NCBI RefSeq assembly: GCF_018070025.1
Contig: NZ_JAGPYQ010000001.1
Location: forward strand, 6,820,001 to 6,884,000
DNA from: Streptomyces liliiviolaceus
Lineage (GTDB): Bacteria > Actinomycetota > Actinomycetes > Streptomycetales > Streptomycetaceae
Length of the DNA: 64,000 bases
Reading direction: 5' to 3'
This document shows, in pieces, positions 25,406 through 34,655 of this stretch; position 1 is the first letter of the stretch; each line of letters begins with the position of its first letter. The translations under genes were made by a program, and so were the position numbers. The notes beneath the pieces are model-generated. The model was not told where the DNA came from and did no database searches. It worked only from the letters and a program-made list of their open reading frames with translations.

Positions 25406-26019
25406 ACCAGCTCCTGAGGCGAGTTGCGGACATGGTCGGAGTGCAGTCGGTGGACGTACTCGACCAGGGTGATCAGGACCTGCTTGCTGGACTCGCGCGA
25501 ACGGGCGTCGCAGCCGATCAGGGGGACGTGCTCGTCCAGGTCGAGTGCCTGGCGGATCCGCTCGGGAGAGTGCGCGGGCCCGCCGAAGTCGTTGCAGGCG
25601 ACGACGAACGGGGTGCCGTGCTTCTCCAGGCGGTCGATCGCGTACCAGGAGTCGTCGATGCGCCGGGTGTCGACGAGGACGACCGCTCCCAGGGTCCCGG
25701 AGAAGAGGCGGTCCCACAGGAACCAGAAGCGCTGCTGGCCGGGCGCCCCGAACAGGTAGAGCACATTGCGGGCGTCGAGGGTGATGCGGCCGAAGTCGAA
25801 GGCGACGGTGGTCGCGGTCTTGGCGCCGACGCCGGTGAGATCGTCGACGTCCGCTCCCGCCTGCGTCATCGTCTCCTCGGTGTTCAGCGGGCGGATCTCG
25901 CTGACCGAGCGCACCAGGGTGGTCTTGCCCACTCCGAAGCCGCCCACGACCACGATCTTCAGTGCGTTGTCGGCGGATGCGCTCAGGGGAGCGCTCGCTC
26001 TAGAGATTTCGGAGTCCAA
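25402..26019 (-). CDS. cvnD: conservon GTP/ATP-binding protein CvnD
   Basis: This Ras-like small GTPase-type protein of about 205 residues has P-loop GGFGVGKTT, switch residues around TVAFDFGRI, a G3-like LFGAPGQQRF and a G4-like ACNDFGG where NKxD is expected. CvnD proteins form membrane-associated complexes with CvnA-C, reminiscent of G-protein signalling. The TTG at 26019 is the best start: AGG lies seven bases before it, and it overlaps the end of cvnC by 20 bp. An in-frame codon further upstream (26091) would extend it across cvnC. Confidence 0.9.
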   Translation of the reverse strand: MDSEISRASAPLSASADNALKIVVVGGFGVGKTTLVRSVSEIRPLNTEETMTQAGADVDDLTGVGAKTATTVAFDFGRITLDARNVLYLFGAPGQQRFWFLWDRLFSGTLGAVVLVDTRRIDDSWYAIDRLEKHGTPFVVACNDFGGPAHSPERIRQALDLDEHVPLIGCDARSRESSKQVLITLVEYVHRLHSDHVRNSPQELV

Positions 26020-26365
26020 CGAGCACCTGCTCCAGGATGTCGAGGTCGGGTAGTAGGGCCTGCTGCCGACGGGGGTGACGGGCGCTGACACGGCCCGCGG
26101 CCAGGAGGTCGGACAGCAGGATCTTGGTGATGCCGACCGGCAGCCGCAGTTCGGCGGCGATCTCCACGACCGCGGTGGGGCGTTCGGTCATCCGCAGGAT
26201 CGCCGCGTGCTCGGACTGCATGCCGGGCACGGGGTCGCACTCGGCGATGACGAGGGTCACCAGGTCCAGAGGGCTGTCCGCGCCGACCCGGCTGCGCCCC
26301 GAGGTCAGGGTGTAGAACCGGTCGGGGGAGTCGTCCCTGCCCGGCCTGCCGGCGTACGCGGTCAT
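26000..26365 (-). CDS. cvnC: conservon DUF742 protein CvnC
   Basis: This 121-residue protein of the DUF742 family has a winged-helix-like region (AAILRMTERPTAVVEIAAEL, then LPVGITKILLSDLLAAGRV). The N-terminus contains DRFYTLTSGRS, typical of the family. It probably bridges CvnB and CvnD. ATG at 26365 overlaps the cvnB stop by 4 bp. Confidence 0.92.
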   Translation of the reverse strand: MTAYAGRPGRDDSPDRFYTLTSGRSRVGADSPLDLVTLVIAECDPVPGMQSEHAAILRMTERPTAVVEIAAELRLPVGITKILLSDLLAAGRVSARHPRRQQALLPDLDILEQVLVGLRNL

Positions 26366-26769
26366 GAGGCCCGGGGCGGGGCCGTCAGGTGTTCGCCGAG
26401 CTGCTCGATCAGCTCGCTCATGTTGTGTCCGATGAGGCCCGCGTCGGCGTCCTCGTCCGTGACGACGGCCAGATGCGCGCCCTGACCCGCCTCGACGATG
26501 AACAGCACTCCGCCGTAGAACTCGGCCATGGCCGTACGGACGCCGCCGGTGCCGTCGCCGAACTCCACCGACGCGCCGTGCGACAGGGACTGGATGCCGG
26601 CGGCTATCGCGGCGAGCTGGTCGGCCTGGTCCGCGGAGAGCTCCGGGGTGCGGCACAGTTTCAGGCCGTCACGGGAGAGCACGAGCGCGTGCCGTGCGCC
26701 CGGGGTGCGCTTGAGCAGGCCCTCGATGAGCCACGTGAGTTTGTCGTCGGCGGTCGTCGTGCCGGTCAT
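26362..26769 (-). CDS. cvnB: roadblock/LC7-domain protein CvnB
   Basis: This 135-residue roadblock/LC7 protein begins with LTWLIEGLLKRTPGARHALV and contains LSADQADQLAAIAAGI, typical of MglB-like regulators of small GTPases. It sits between the sensor cvnA and cvnC/cvnD as in all conservons. A 92-bp spacer separates it from cvnA. Confidence 0.94.
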   Translation of the reverse strand: MTGTTTADDKLTWLIEGLLKRTPGARHALVLSRDGLKLCRTPELSADQADQLAAIAAGIQSLSHGASVEFGDGTGGVRTAMAEFYGGVLFIVEAGQGAHLAVVTDEDADAGLIGHNMSELIEQLGEHLTAPPRAS

Positions 26770-26861
26770 GAGGTGGTGTCGCCTTCCGGGTGAGACTGCG
26801 GGGGGATGATCTCGGATCTCGGGCGGGGAGGGTGCGTCCAGGCGGAGGGGCCGGGGGTGCC

Positions 26862-28715
26862 TCAGCCGCTCTGGGGGGCGGGTGGGGACTGGCCGGTGGC
26901 GGGTGCGGTGCCGGTGCCGGACTGTTGGTCCGCTGTGCCTGCCCCGGTCGTCCCGGGCTGCTCGGAAGCGGCGGGAACCCCGCGCACGGCTTGGCGGAAG
27001 CTGCCGAAGCGGGCGGCGCGTACCTGTACGTCCACGGCGGACGGCGCGGTGTGCGGTGTGGTGGAGCGCGCCGCCACACGCGCCCGCTCGGCCTCGGCCT
27101 CGGCGAGGGTCCGTCCGCGGCGGCGCCGGGGCAGATCCTCCACGGGCTCCTCCACGGATTCCTCCGCACCGGCGGCCGGGGCAGGGGTGCCGGAGGCGGC
27201 AGGCGCGGCAGGGGTGCCGGAGGGGGCAGGCGCGGCAGGGGTGCCGGAGGGGGCAGGCGTGGCTGAGGTGGCGTATGCGTGCGCGGGGGCGGAATCGAGG
27301 TCCCGGCCGGGCCCGGGAGCCCGTGCCGCGTCGGCGCCCTTGTCCGGGGCGGGCGCCACGGACCCACCGTGGCGCCGCGGCAGTTCCGGGGCAGCGGGCG
27401 CGGTCGTGGTGCCCGCGGTGGCAGACGGCTTCCGGGCGGCCGGCACCTCCGGGGTGCGGTCGGCCGGCGGGGTCGAGGTGCCCTGGACGACGAGGATGTC
27501 CTGCGGGACGAGCAGCAGAACGCCGGTGCCGCCGCGGGCCGAGGGCCGGAAGGAGATCTTGAGGCCGTACCGGTGGGCGAGCCTGCCGACGACGGCGAGG
27601 CCCAGCCGGGTGCCGGTGAGACCGCCGAGTTCGCTGCCCCGGCCGGTGACCGCCTCCTCGGCACGGCGCAGTTGCAGGTCGCTCATGACCAGGCCGCTGT
27701 CCTCGACGGAGACGATGACACCGGCCGGCACCTCCTCCACGTAGACGTGCACCTCGGCGGTCGGCGGGGAGAAGTTCGCGGCGTTGTCGAGCAGTTCGGC
27801 CAGCGCGTGCATCACGGCCTCGGCGGCGTGCCCGGCGACGGCGGCCTGGCTGGCGGAGTGGACCCGGACCCGCTGGTAGCTGCCGATGCGGCCCATGGCG
27901 CCACGCAGGATGGACTCCATGCCGATCGGCCGCGCCCAGCGTCGGCCCGAGCGGGCCCCGGTCAGCACCGCGAGGGAGTCCGCGAGCCGGCCGGCCTGCG
28001 CGGTGCGATGGTCGAGGTGGAGGAGGTCGGCGAGGACGTCCTCGTCGGAGTGCCGCTCCTCCATGGCCCGCAGGTCCGCGAGCATCGCGGTGGCCACGGC
28101 CTGCATGCGCCCCGCCGCGTTGGCGGTGGCGGAGACGGCGGCGGTGCGCGAGGCGTTCGCCTCCCGCAGCCGCACCGTGAGCTGCGTGTTCTCCTCGGCG
28201 AGCCGGGCACGCTCCGTGCTGTGCTCCCGGGCGACCCGGTCGCGCTCGGCAGTCAGCGAGTCGGTCAGCCGGGCGTGCTCCGCGCCCTGCTCCTGGACGA
28301 TGCGGGCGCGTTCGGCGGCGAGCGAGTCGGTCAGCCGGGCATGTTCCTGGGCCAGTTCCGCCGTCAGGCGGGCCCGCTCCCGCTCCAGCTCACCCGTCAG
28401 CCGCACGCGTTCGAGACGCGTGTCCTCGGTCAGCCGGACACGTTCCTGGAGCATCCGGCCGACGTCCTGGGTCAGCGTCTCCAGCCGCCGGCGCATCGTC
28501 CGGCCGGAGAGGACGGCGTACACGGCCACGACGACGGCCGCGCACAACAGGAGGCCCGCCGCGCTGCCGCCCAGCGCGAGCGGCAGGCGCACGCCGGCCG
28601 GCGCGTTGACGACCGCGCCCGCGACCGCGAGCCCGGCCAGTACCGCCGTGAGTACGAAAGCCGTCAGCAGGCCTCGGATGGCGGGCCGTTCGCCCGGGTG
28701 CGTGGGGGAAGTCAT
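26862..28715 (-). CDS. cvnA: conservon sensor-kinase-like protein CvnA
   Basis: This 617-residue membrane protein has two hydrophobic segments (about residues 15-35 and 45-70), a long coiled coil (about 75-210) built from repeats of the type ERARLT/EHARLTDSL, and a histidine-kinase-like ATPase domain with the N-box ELLDNAANFSPP. No clear phosphoacceptor His box is seen, as usual for conservon sensors. The C-terminal 190 residues are a disordered Ala/Pro/Gly tail containing three 9-residue repeats. ATG at 28715 has GAGGA eight bases upstream. It heads the cvnABCDE operon. Confidence 0.92.
   Translation of the reverse strand: MTSPTHPGERPAIRGLLTAFVLTAVLAGLAVAGAVVNAPAGVRLPLALGGSAAGLLLCAAVVVAVYAVLSGRTMRRRLETLTQDVGRMLQERVRLTEDTRLERVRLTGELERERARLTAELAQEHARLTDSLAAERARIVQEQGAEHARLTDSLTAERDRVAREHSTERARLAEENTQLTVRLREANASRTAAVSATANAAGRMQAVATAMLADLRAMEERHSDEDVLADLLHLDHRTAQAGRLADSLAVLTGARSGRRWARPIGMESILRGAMGRIGSYQRVRVHSASQAAVAGHAAEAVMHALAELLDNAANFSPPTAEVHVYVEEVPAGVIVSVEDSGLVMSDLQLRRAEEAVTGRGSELGGLTGTRLGLAVVGRLAHRYGLKISFRPSARGGTGVLLLVPQDILVVQGTSTPPADRTPEVPAARKPSATAGTTTAPAAPELPRRHGGSVAPAPDKGADAARAPGPGRDLDSAPAHAYATSATPAPSGTPAAPAPSGTPAAPAASGTPAPAAGAEESVEEPVEDLPRRRRGRTLAEAEAERARVAARSTTPHTAPSAVDVQVRAARFGSFRQAVRGVPAASEQPGTTGAGTADQQSGTGTAPATGQSPPAPQSG
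27181..27261. repeat. 27-bp in-frame tandem repeat in cvnA
   Basis: Three 27-bp units (27181-27207, 27208-27234, 27235-27261) differ by one or two bases. They encode repeats of a 9-residue Ala/Pro/Gly/Ser/Thr unit in the disordered tail of CvnA. Slippage can change copy number without breaking the frame. Confidence 0.85.
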
Positions 28716-29353
28716 CGCTCGTTTCCTCGGTCGGTTCCGAGGGCGTTCACCGTGATCTCGGATGGCCTTCGGGTCGGTTCCTTGGGACAAGTCCCTGCAG
28801 CGGGTTGCCAGTAGTTTTTCGGCTCACTACGGACAGGTGTGAGCCTTCACCTCTGCGCATCTGGCGGTCACTATATGGGACTTTACGATCATCATGAAAA
28901 GGTCTTGGCCTTACTTCTCACATCTACACACACGTGTAACCAACGCGAAAAGGTCCGACGTGAGTGGAGAGGCCCGAGGTCCGAGGTGGCCGAAAGAGGT
29001 TCGTCCCGTCAGGAACACCGCCGGGAACACCGCCCTGAACACCGAGAGCATCCCGGCCGGGCGACAAGCCGGCGCCGGTGAACCCAGGCGCTCAAGAGGG
29101 CGCGCACTGGTTGCCTCTTGAACGCTTTCTTCGTCCTGCCGGTGTCCGGCCCTAGCGTGTGCACGTGACCCAACTCCCCTTTCACGTAACGGACTTGAGC
29201 CCATCGACCGGACACGCGCACTCGGCCGGAGCCCCTCTCGTCCTGCGGAGCGCAGCCCCAGACGGTGAGGCAGACGCAGACGCAGAGACAAAGACAGAAA
29301 CAGCGGCAGCGGCAGCGGCAGCGGCGGACGATGGAAAGGGCGAAGGCGGCACG
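28716..29353. other. long divergent spacer with possible cvnA promoter and hexamer repeats
   Basis: This 638-bp gap separates cvnA from the DUF6493 gene. A -10-like TATAGT for the minus strand lies at 28870-28875 in an AT-rich patch (28805-28955), about 155 nt before the cvnA start; no good -35 is seen. At 29277-29325 short GCAGAC/AGCGGC-type repeats encode an Ala-rich stretch if the downstream gene starts at an upstream in-frame GTG (29159). No independent gene is convincing here. Confidence 0.4.
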
Positions 29354-32041
29354 ATGAGACTGGTCGAACTCGTGGAGGCCGGCGACCTCGCCGGAGTGGT
29401 CCGGGAGCTGGGTGCCCTGTCGCCGGAGGAGCGCGGTGCGTGCGCGGCGGGGCTCAAGGCCCACCGCGGGACGGCCTCCCGACGTGAGAACACCCCGGAG
29501 GCCAAGGCAGCCCTGTTCGCCGCCGAACTGGGCTGCCAGGTCACCCCCGCGGCCGCGGCGGCCTGGCTCCTGACCTACCGGTACTTCAAGGTGGGCACCT
29601 GGACGGTGGACGTCCTGGACCTGTACCCCGTGGGCTGGCGCGCCGAGCTGGCCGCACGGCTCGGCGAGAGCGCGACGGCCTCGGACACGGTGTACACGAT
29701 CACCGAACACCTCGTCCACGACACCGGCTGCCCGCTGCCGGCCTCCCGGAAGTTCGTCCTGGCCTGGCTCTCCAACCGCGCGAACGACCGGGAACGGCCC
29801 GCGCGGGTACTGGGCGGGGTACCGGGTGGCGACCTCCTGGAGCGGCTGCGCGCGGACGCCTTCACCCCGAAGCTCGTCCCACTGGCCGTGGAGAGACCGG
29901 GGCGTGTCGTCTTCGGCCGTCCGGGGTGGCTGCTGGAAGCTCTCGTCACCCTCACCGCCGAGGGTTTCGCCGACCGTGACGAGCTGGTCGACAACCTCTT
30001 CGCCGACATGGTCGGCGATCCGCCGGGAGGAGCCCGGGCGGCGGCCCTGCTGGAGGCGCTCGCGCTCACCCCGGCCGAACACGCCCGGGTGGCCCCCGCA
30101 CGCACCGCGCTGGCCGGGCGGCTGCTGGGACGCCTGCCGGCCGACGGCACCCGCGGGGAGACCGCTCCCCACCTGGACTTCCTGCGGGCCCTGAACTGCA
30201 CACCGGCCGAGAACGCTCTCCTCGTACGGGACCATCTGGCGCTGCTCGATGGGTCGTTGGCGGTGGCCGCCTACGCCCAGGAGATCCTGACCGGCCTGGA
30301 CGAGGCGGGGCTGCTGGAGCCCGACGCACTCACCGAGGCGTGCGAACGGGTCCTGCTCCGCCCCGAGAAGACGCTGGTCCGTACCCAACTGACCTGGCTC
30401 GACCGCGCGATCCGACGGGACCCGGCGCTCGCGGAAAGGCTGCTCGTCGACATGGCCGTCGCCTTCGGGCACCGGGAGCTGGCGTTGCAGGAGCGCGCGC
30501 TGGATCTGACGGCTCGCCATGTCGAGGCTGCCGGGGAGTCGGTGCTGCCCCGGTTGCGGGCGGCCGCGGAACTGCTCAGCCCAGGGCTCGCGGCACGAGC
30601 CGGCGAACTGTTCGGCGCGCAGGAGGACTTGGGTGGCGCGCCAGAGGTCGCCGTCACCGGGGCGTACGCGGACACGCTGCCTCCCGTGCCGGTCCCGAGC
30701 CCGGTGCCGGGGCCCGTCCCGACAGCCACCGAGGTCGCGCAGGAGGTGGCGGCGGTCGTCGCGGGCGACCAGGACGTGGCGGCCTTCGAACGCGCCCTCG
30801 ACGGACTGGTCCGCCACGCCCATGTGGACCGGACCGCACTGTCCGAGGCGCTGGAGCCGGTCATGCGCATCCTGCCGAAGGACGCCCACGACTGGGTGCA
30901 GGCGGACCTCTACGACGTGGCGGCCGCGGTGCGGGGCGACAAACCGAGGTCACGCGTCGGCCTGCTGCACCGGGTCGTCCACCTCGGCCGGACCCGCCCG
31001 AGCAGCAGTTTCTCCCTGGCCGGTTCGCTGCTCGCCGCGCGGCTGGCCGAGGCGATGGAGATCATCGAGTCCGGCACACAGCCGTTCCTGCTGGCCGTGC
31101 CGACCCTCTCCACCGGCGCGCTGGACGCCGCCGTCCTGCTGGCACGTATCTCCGCGCTCGACGCGCTCGGTATCGACCCCGCGCCGGTCGACCTGGCCCA
31201 GGCCCTGCTGCGGGTCACCCCGACGGCGGACGGCGAGGTGCTCCGCGCGGCCGGGTCGCTCGACTCCCCCGCCGGCCGGCGGCTGGCGCACTGGCTGCGC
31301 GAGGGCGGGCTCCCGCACCAGGACTCGGAACCGAAGGGCTGGCCCCACTGCGAGCCGCCGAAGCCCGCCTCGCAGGGCTGGTGGACACCCGCGCGCCCCG
31401 GGGCGGCCATCGACCCCGAGTTCCCGTTGGCCGCGGCGGCGCTGGTCGGACCGTACGTCGGCAACAACGGCCTCGCCGACCCGATCCGGCCCTTCTGGGT
31501 GGCCCAGTTGCCGCACCACCGCGAGGAGTTGATGGCACGCGACTACTTCGAGCCGCGCTCGTCCCAGACAGGGTGGCCGCGCGTCCTGCCGCTCGTCGCG
31601 GAGTCAGGCGGTCCGGCGGGTTGGTCGGTGCACCTGGCCGTGGCCTTCGGGCTGATCTGGCGCCTGGACACCATCGCGGTGGTGGACGCCCTGCTGGTCC
31701 TGGCCGCGCGGGAGCAACTGGACGGCGGGCTGCTCGGCCGGCAGCTGGAGGCGTTACTGAACGACGGGTGGCCCGGCGCGAACCGGGCGGCCGAGTCGCT
31801 GCGGACCGCCGCCGACACGAGTGCGTACGCGACCGTGTGGTCCGTCCTGGCGGCCGCCCTGCCCGGTCTGCTGCGGGGCACCCCGGTCCGGGGCGTGGGC
31901 GACCTGCTGGCACTCGCGGTGGAATGCGTGTCGCGCTGCGGCGCGAGGGGCTCGATCGCCGAGGTCACGGCGATCGCCGACCGCAAGGGGTCGAGCCAGC
32001 TGGTGAGGAACGCGCGGTTGCTACGGGATGCACTGCGCTGA
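29354..32041 (+). CDS. DUF6493-family protein of unknown function
   Basis: This is a large soluble protein (895 residues) rich in Leu/Ala helices throughout, with a helical-repeat appearance. The start MRLVELVEAGDLAGVV and the phrase YFKVGTWTVDVLDLYPVGWR match the DUF6493 family, often found beside SWIM zinc-finger genes in Streptomyces; no SWIM partner is in this window. A Pro-rich linker near residues 438-455 splits it into two halves. ATG at 29354 is chosen (GAAGG upstream and family-like start); an in-frame GTG at 29159 would add 65 residues with a poly-Ala run. No function is known. Confidence 0.8.
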   Translation: MRLVELVEAGDLAGVVRELGALSPEERGACAAGLKAHRGTASRRENTPEAKAALFAAELGCQVTPAAAAAWLLTYRYFKVGTWTVDVLDLYPVGWRAELAARLGESATASDTVYTITEHLVHDTGCPLPASRKFVLAWLSNRANDRERPARVLGGVPGGDLLERLRADAFTPKLVPLAVERPGRVVFGRPGWLLEALVTLTAEGFADRDELVDNLFADMVGDPPGGARAAALLEALALTPAEHARVAPARTALAGRLLGRLPADGTRGETAPHLDFLRALNCTPAENALLVRDHLALLDGSLAVAAYAQEILTGLDEAGLLEPDALTEACERVLLRPEKTLVRTQLTWLDRAIRRDPALAERLLVDMAVAFGHRELALQERALDLTARHVEAAGESVLPRLRAAAELLSPGLAARAGELFGAQEDLGGAPEVAVTGAYADTLPPVPVPSPVPGPVPTATEVAQEVAAVVAGDQDVAAFERALDGLVRHAHVDRTALSEALEPVMRILPKDAHDWVQADLYDVAAAVRGDKPRSRVGLLHRVVHLGRTRPSSSFSLAGSLLAARLAEAMEIIESGTQPFLLAVPTLSTGALDAAVLLARISALDALGIDPAPVDLAQALLRVTPTADGEVLRAAGSLDSPAGRRLAHWLREGGLPHQDSEPKGWPHCEPPKPASQGWWTPARPGAAIDPEFPLAAAALVGPYVGNNGLADPIRPFWVAQLPHHREELMARDYFEPRSSQTGWPRVLPLVAESGGPAGWSVHLAVAFGLIWRLDTIAVVDALLVLAAREQLDGGLLGRQLEALLNDGWPGANRAAESLRTAADTSAYATVWSVLAAALPGLLRGTPVRGVGDLLALAVECVSRCGARGSIAEVTAIADRKGSSQLVRNARLLRDALR

Positions 32042-32086
32042 CCCGGGCCGGTGAACGGCGGGCCCGCCCGGGCGAGGGCGATGGGA

Positions 32087-32104
32087 CGGGGTCTGTCGAC
32101 CCCG
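32087..32104. terminator. hairpin between convergent DUF6493 and EF-G-like genes
   Basis: A 7-bp stem CGGGGTC (32087-32093) and GACCCCG (32098-32104) with a TGTC loop is embedded in a GC-rich 149-bp convergent spacer. It is a plausible terminator. Confidence 0.45.
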
Positions 32105-32190
32105 CCCCAACGCCCCGAACGGCGGCTCCGGAGGCCCGGAACCCCGGCACTTGAGCGCGGCCCCGGGCCCCGCTCCGGGACCCGTCCGGA

Positions 32191-34335
32191 CTACCGGGGC
32201 GCCGGTCCCCGCGGCACCGACGTCGGCGCCGGGGCGTACCCCGTGGGTCGGGTGGTGAAAACCCCCCGGCCCTGCGTGCGGCTTCGCAACCGCGTCGCGT
32301 AGCCGAACAGTTCGGCCAGCGGCACGGTGGCGGTGACGACCGCCGCACCCGCCCGCGCGGCCGAGCCGGTGACCCGGCCGCGCCGCGCCGCCAGGTCGCC
32401 CAGGACTCCGCCCACGGCCTCGTCGGGAGCGGTGACCGTGACCTCGACCACCGGTTCCAGCACCGCCATCGCGCACGCCCGCAACGCCTCACGCAGGGCG
32501 AACCGTCCGGCCGTCCGGAACGCCATCTCCGACGAGTCCTTCGTATGGGTCGCCCCGTCCCGTAGGACGACCCGCAACCCGGTCACGGGATGCCCGCCGA
32601 GCGGACCTTCGCCCAGCGCGTCCCGGCAACCGGCCTCGACGGCCCGTACGTACTCCTGCGGCACCCGACCGCCGACGACGGTCGACCGGAACTCGAACCC
32701 GGTCGCGCTGCCTCCGTCCTCCCGGTCGGCGTCGCCTTCCAACGGCTCCACGTCCAGTACGACATGGGCGAACTGGCCCGCCCCGCCGTCCTGTTTGACA
32801 TGCCGAAAGACGAGGCCTGCGACCCCGCGAACGACGGTCTCCCGGTAGGCCACCCTCGGCCGGCCGACCCGGACGTCCAGCCCCTGGGCGCGGCGGATCT
32901 TCTCCACCGCCACCTCCAGATGCAGTTCGCCCATGCCGGACAGCACGGTCTGCCCGGTCTCGTCGTCGGTCCGCACCACCAGCGACGGATCCTCCTCCAC
33001 GAGCCGTGCCAGCGCCGCCACCAGTCGGTCCGTGTCCGTGCTCGTCCGGGCCTCGACCGCCACCGACACGACGGGCTCGGCGGTGACCGGCGCTTCGAGG
33101 AGCAGCGGGGCCCCGGGCGCGCACAGGGTCGATCCCGCGCGGGCGGACTTCAGTCCGACCACGGCGACGATGTCCCCGGCCACGGCCCGGTCCAGCTGGG
33201 CGTGCCGGTCGGCCTGGACGCGCAGGATCCGGCCGATCCGTTCGGTGCGCGTCGCGTTCGCGTCCCGCACGGCCACCACTTCTCCCTTCCGGATCGTCCC
33301 CGAGTACAGCCGCAGATAGGTCAGCCGCCCGGTGGCGGTGGAGTGCACCTTGAACGCCAGGGCCGCGAACGGCGCGTCCGGATCGGCGGCCCGCACCTGC
33401 TCGCCACCGTCCAGCGTGCCCCGTACGGCGGGCACGTCCGACGGCGAGGGCAGATACGCGACCACGGCGTCCAGCAGCGGCTCGATGCCCCGGTTGCGGT
33501 AGGCCGAGCCGCAGAGCACGACCACACCGTCACCCGTACGGGTCAGGTCGCGCAGCGCGCCCGCGAGGGTCCGCGCGGAGAGGCCGGCCGGCGTACAGAA
33601 CTCCTCCAGTGCGCCCGGATGCAGCTCCGCGACGGCCTCCTCCAGCAGCCGTCGCCGCCGCCCCGCCTCCTCCGACAGACCTTCGGGTACGGGCCCTTCC
33701 TCGACCCCGCCGGTCCCTGCGGCGCCCTCGGCCTCCTCGGCCCAGACCAACGCCCGCATCCGCACCAGGTCGACGACTCCGCGGAACCCGTCCTCCGAGC
33801 CGATGGGCAACTGCACGACCAGCGGCGCCGGATGCAGCCGTTCCCGGATGGACGCGACCGCCGAGTCGAGGTCGGCCCCGGCCCGGTCCAGCTTGTTGAC
33901 GAACGCGATCCGCGGCACACCGAACCGGTCGGCCTGCCGCCACACCGACTCGCTCTGCGGCTCGACCCCCGCGACGGCGTCGAACACCGCGACCGCCCCG
34001 TCCAGTACGCGCAGCGAACGTACGACCTCGTCGGAGAAGTCGACGTGCCCCGGAGTGTCGATCAGGTTGACGCGATGCCCATCCCAGTCACAGCTGACGG
34101 CGGCGGCGAAGATGGTGATCCCGCGGTCGCGCTCCTGGGGGTCGAAGTCGGTGACGGTCGTCCCGTCATGCACCTCACCACGCTTGTGCGTGGTCCCGGT
34201 GACATACAGGATCCGCTCGGTGACGGTGGTCTTGCCCGCGTCGACATGGGCGAGGATGCCGAGATTGCGGACGGCGTCCAGCGGGGCGGCGGGATGAGAG
34301 AAGCGACGGTCATGAAGATGGAGTTCGGTACGCAC
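32191..34335 (-). CDS. elongation factor G paralogue (EF-G2/FusB-like translational GTPase)
   Basis: This 714-residue GTPase has G1 AHVDAGKTT, switch [10 protein letters not shown]3 DTPGHVDF and G4 NKLD, followed by EF-G domains II-V. The domain IV phrase [10 protein letters not shown] fits EF-G better than TetM-type ribosomal protection proteins. It is clearly not the str-operon fusA: it stands alone, and the N-terminus is extended by about 22 residues before [10 protein letters not shown]. Ribosome rescue, recycling or antibiotic protection are possible roles. GTG at 34335 has GGAAGG upstream. A leader ORF and hairpin 100-220 nt upstream suggest translation-dependent control. Confidence 0.88.
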   Translation of the reverse strand: MRTELHLHDRRFSHPAAPLDAVRNLGILAHVDAGKTTVTERILYVTGTTHKRGEVHDGTTVTDFDPQERDRGITIFAAAVSCDWDGHRVNLIDTPGHVDFSDEVVRSLRVLDGAVAVFDAVAGVEPQSESVWRQADRFGVPRIAFVNKLDRAGADLDSAVASIRERLHPAPLVVQLPIGSEDGFRGVVDLVRMRALVWAEEAEGAAGTGGVEEGPVPEGLSEEAGRRRRLLEEAVAELHPGALEEFCTPAGLSARTLAGALRDLTRTGDGVVVLCGSAYRNRGIEPLLDAVVAYLPSPSDVPAVRGTLDGGEQVRAADPDAPFAALAFKVHSTATGRLTYLRLYSGTIRKGEVVAVRDANATRTERIGRILRVQADRHAQLDRAVAGDIVAVVGLKSARAGSTLCAPGAPLLLEAPVTAEPVVSVAVEARTSTDTDRLVAALARLVEEDPSLVVRTDDETGQTVLSGMGELHLEVAVEKIRRAQGLDVRVGRPRVAYRETVVRGVAGLVFRHVKQDGGAGQFAHVVLDVEPLEGDADREDGGSATGFEFRSTVVGGRVPQEYVRAVEAGCRDALGEGPLGGHPVTGLRVVLRDGATHTKDSSEMAFRTAGRFALREALRACAMAVLEPVVEVTVTAPDEAVGGVLGDLAARRGRVTGSAARAGAAVVTATVPLAELFGYATRLRSRTQGRGVFTTRPTGYAPAPTSVPRGPAPR

Positions 34336-34434
34336 GGCCCAAGGCCTTCCAGGACTACTGATCCGGATGGGGTCGGCGCGATTCCCGTACGAGGCGTCAG
34401 GTGACCTGTGAGCCTGCGACAGAGCGTGCTCAGG

Positions 34435-34557
34435 TCAGGGGCAGACGTTCGGAACGGGCATCCGGTGCGGGCCGCGCAGCCCGCACCGGCTCCGCGAAGA
34501 CACGAGGATCACCTCGTACCGCGACAGAGGAACGACGACAGCGGTGCGGTACCGCAT
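34435..34557 (-). CDS. putative 40-residue leader peptide ahead of the EF-G paralogue
   Basis: A small frame begins ATG at 34557 with AGGAG nine bases upstream and ends TGA at 34435, 100 nt before the EF-G-like GTG. The peptide begins MRYRTAVVVPLSRYEVILV and continues with SSRSRCGLRGPHRMPVPNVC and a final Pro. The second half of its codons lies inside a perfect 11-bp hairpin, and its start lies in a palindrome (TGCGGTACCGCA). This arrangement resembles leader peptides that sense translating-ribosome state upstream of ribosome-acting resistance or elongation factors. Function is inferred; no homology is claimed. Confidence 0.5.
   Translation of the reverse strand: MRYRTAVVVPLSRYEVILVSSRSRCGLRGPHRMPVPNVCP
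34462..34489 (-). promoter_or_regulatory. attenuator-like hairpin within the leader ORF
   Basis: CCGGTGCGGGC (34462-34472) pairs perfectly with GCCCGCACCGG (34479-34489) around a 6-base loop. It overlaps the 3' half of the leader ORF and precedes the EF-G-like gene, so ribosome position on the leader could open or close it. Confidence 0.55.
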
Positions 34558-34655
34558 GGCCGGGCTCCTCTCAAGGGTCACGGGGCGCGGCGCGGTGGTG
34601 CGCGGCGCGTGTTGTGGGGCGAGTGTAGGAAACCGAACCGCCGTGGCGCACCGGG

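Noticed and set aside
28839..29081. 80-residue plus-strand ORF in the cvnA/DUF6493 gap
   Set aside because: Composition is Arg/His/Glu-rich in the late part, no ribosome site is evident, and it lacks the expected third-position GC bias in its first half.
32191..34335. Tetracycline ribosomal protection protein
   Set aside because: Domain IV carries the EF-G-type DSSEMAF stretch rather than the TetM-type loop, so an EF-G paralogue fits better.
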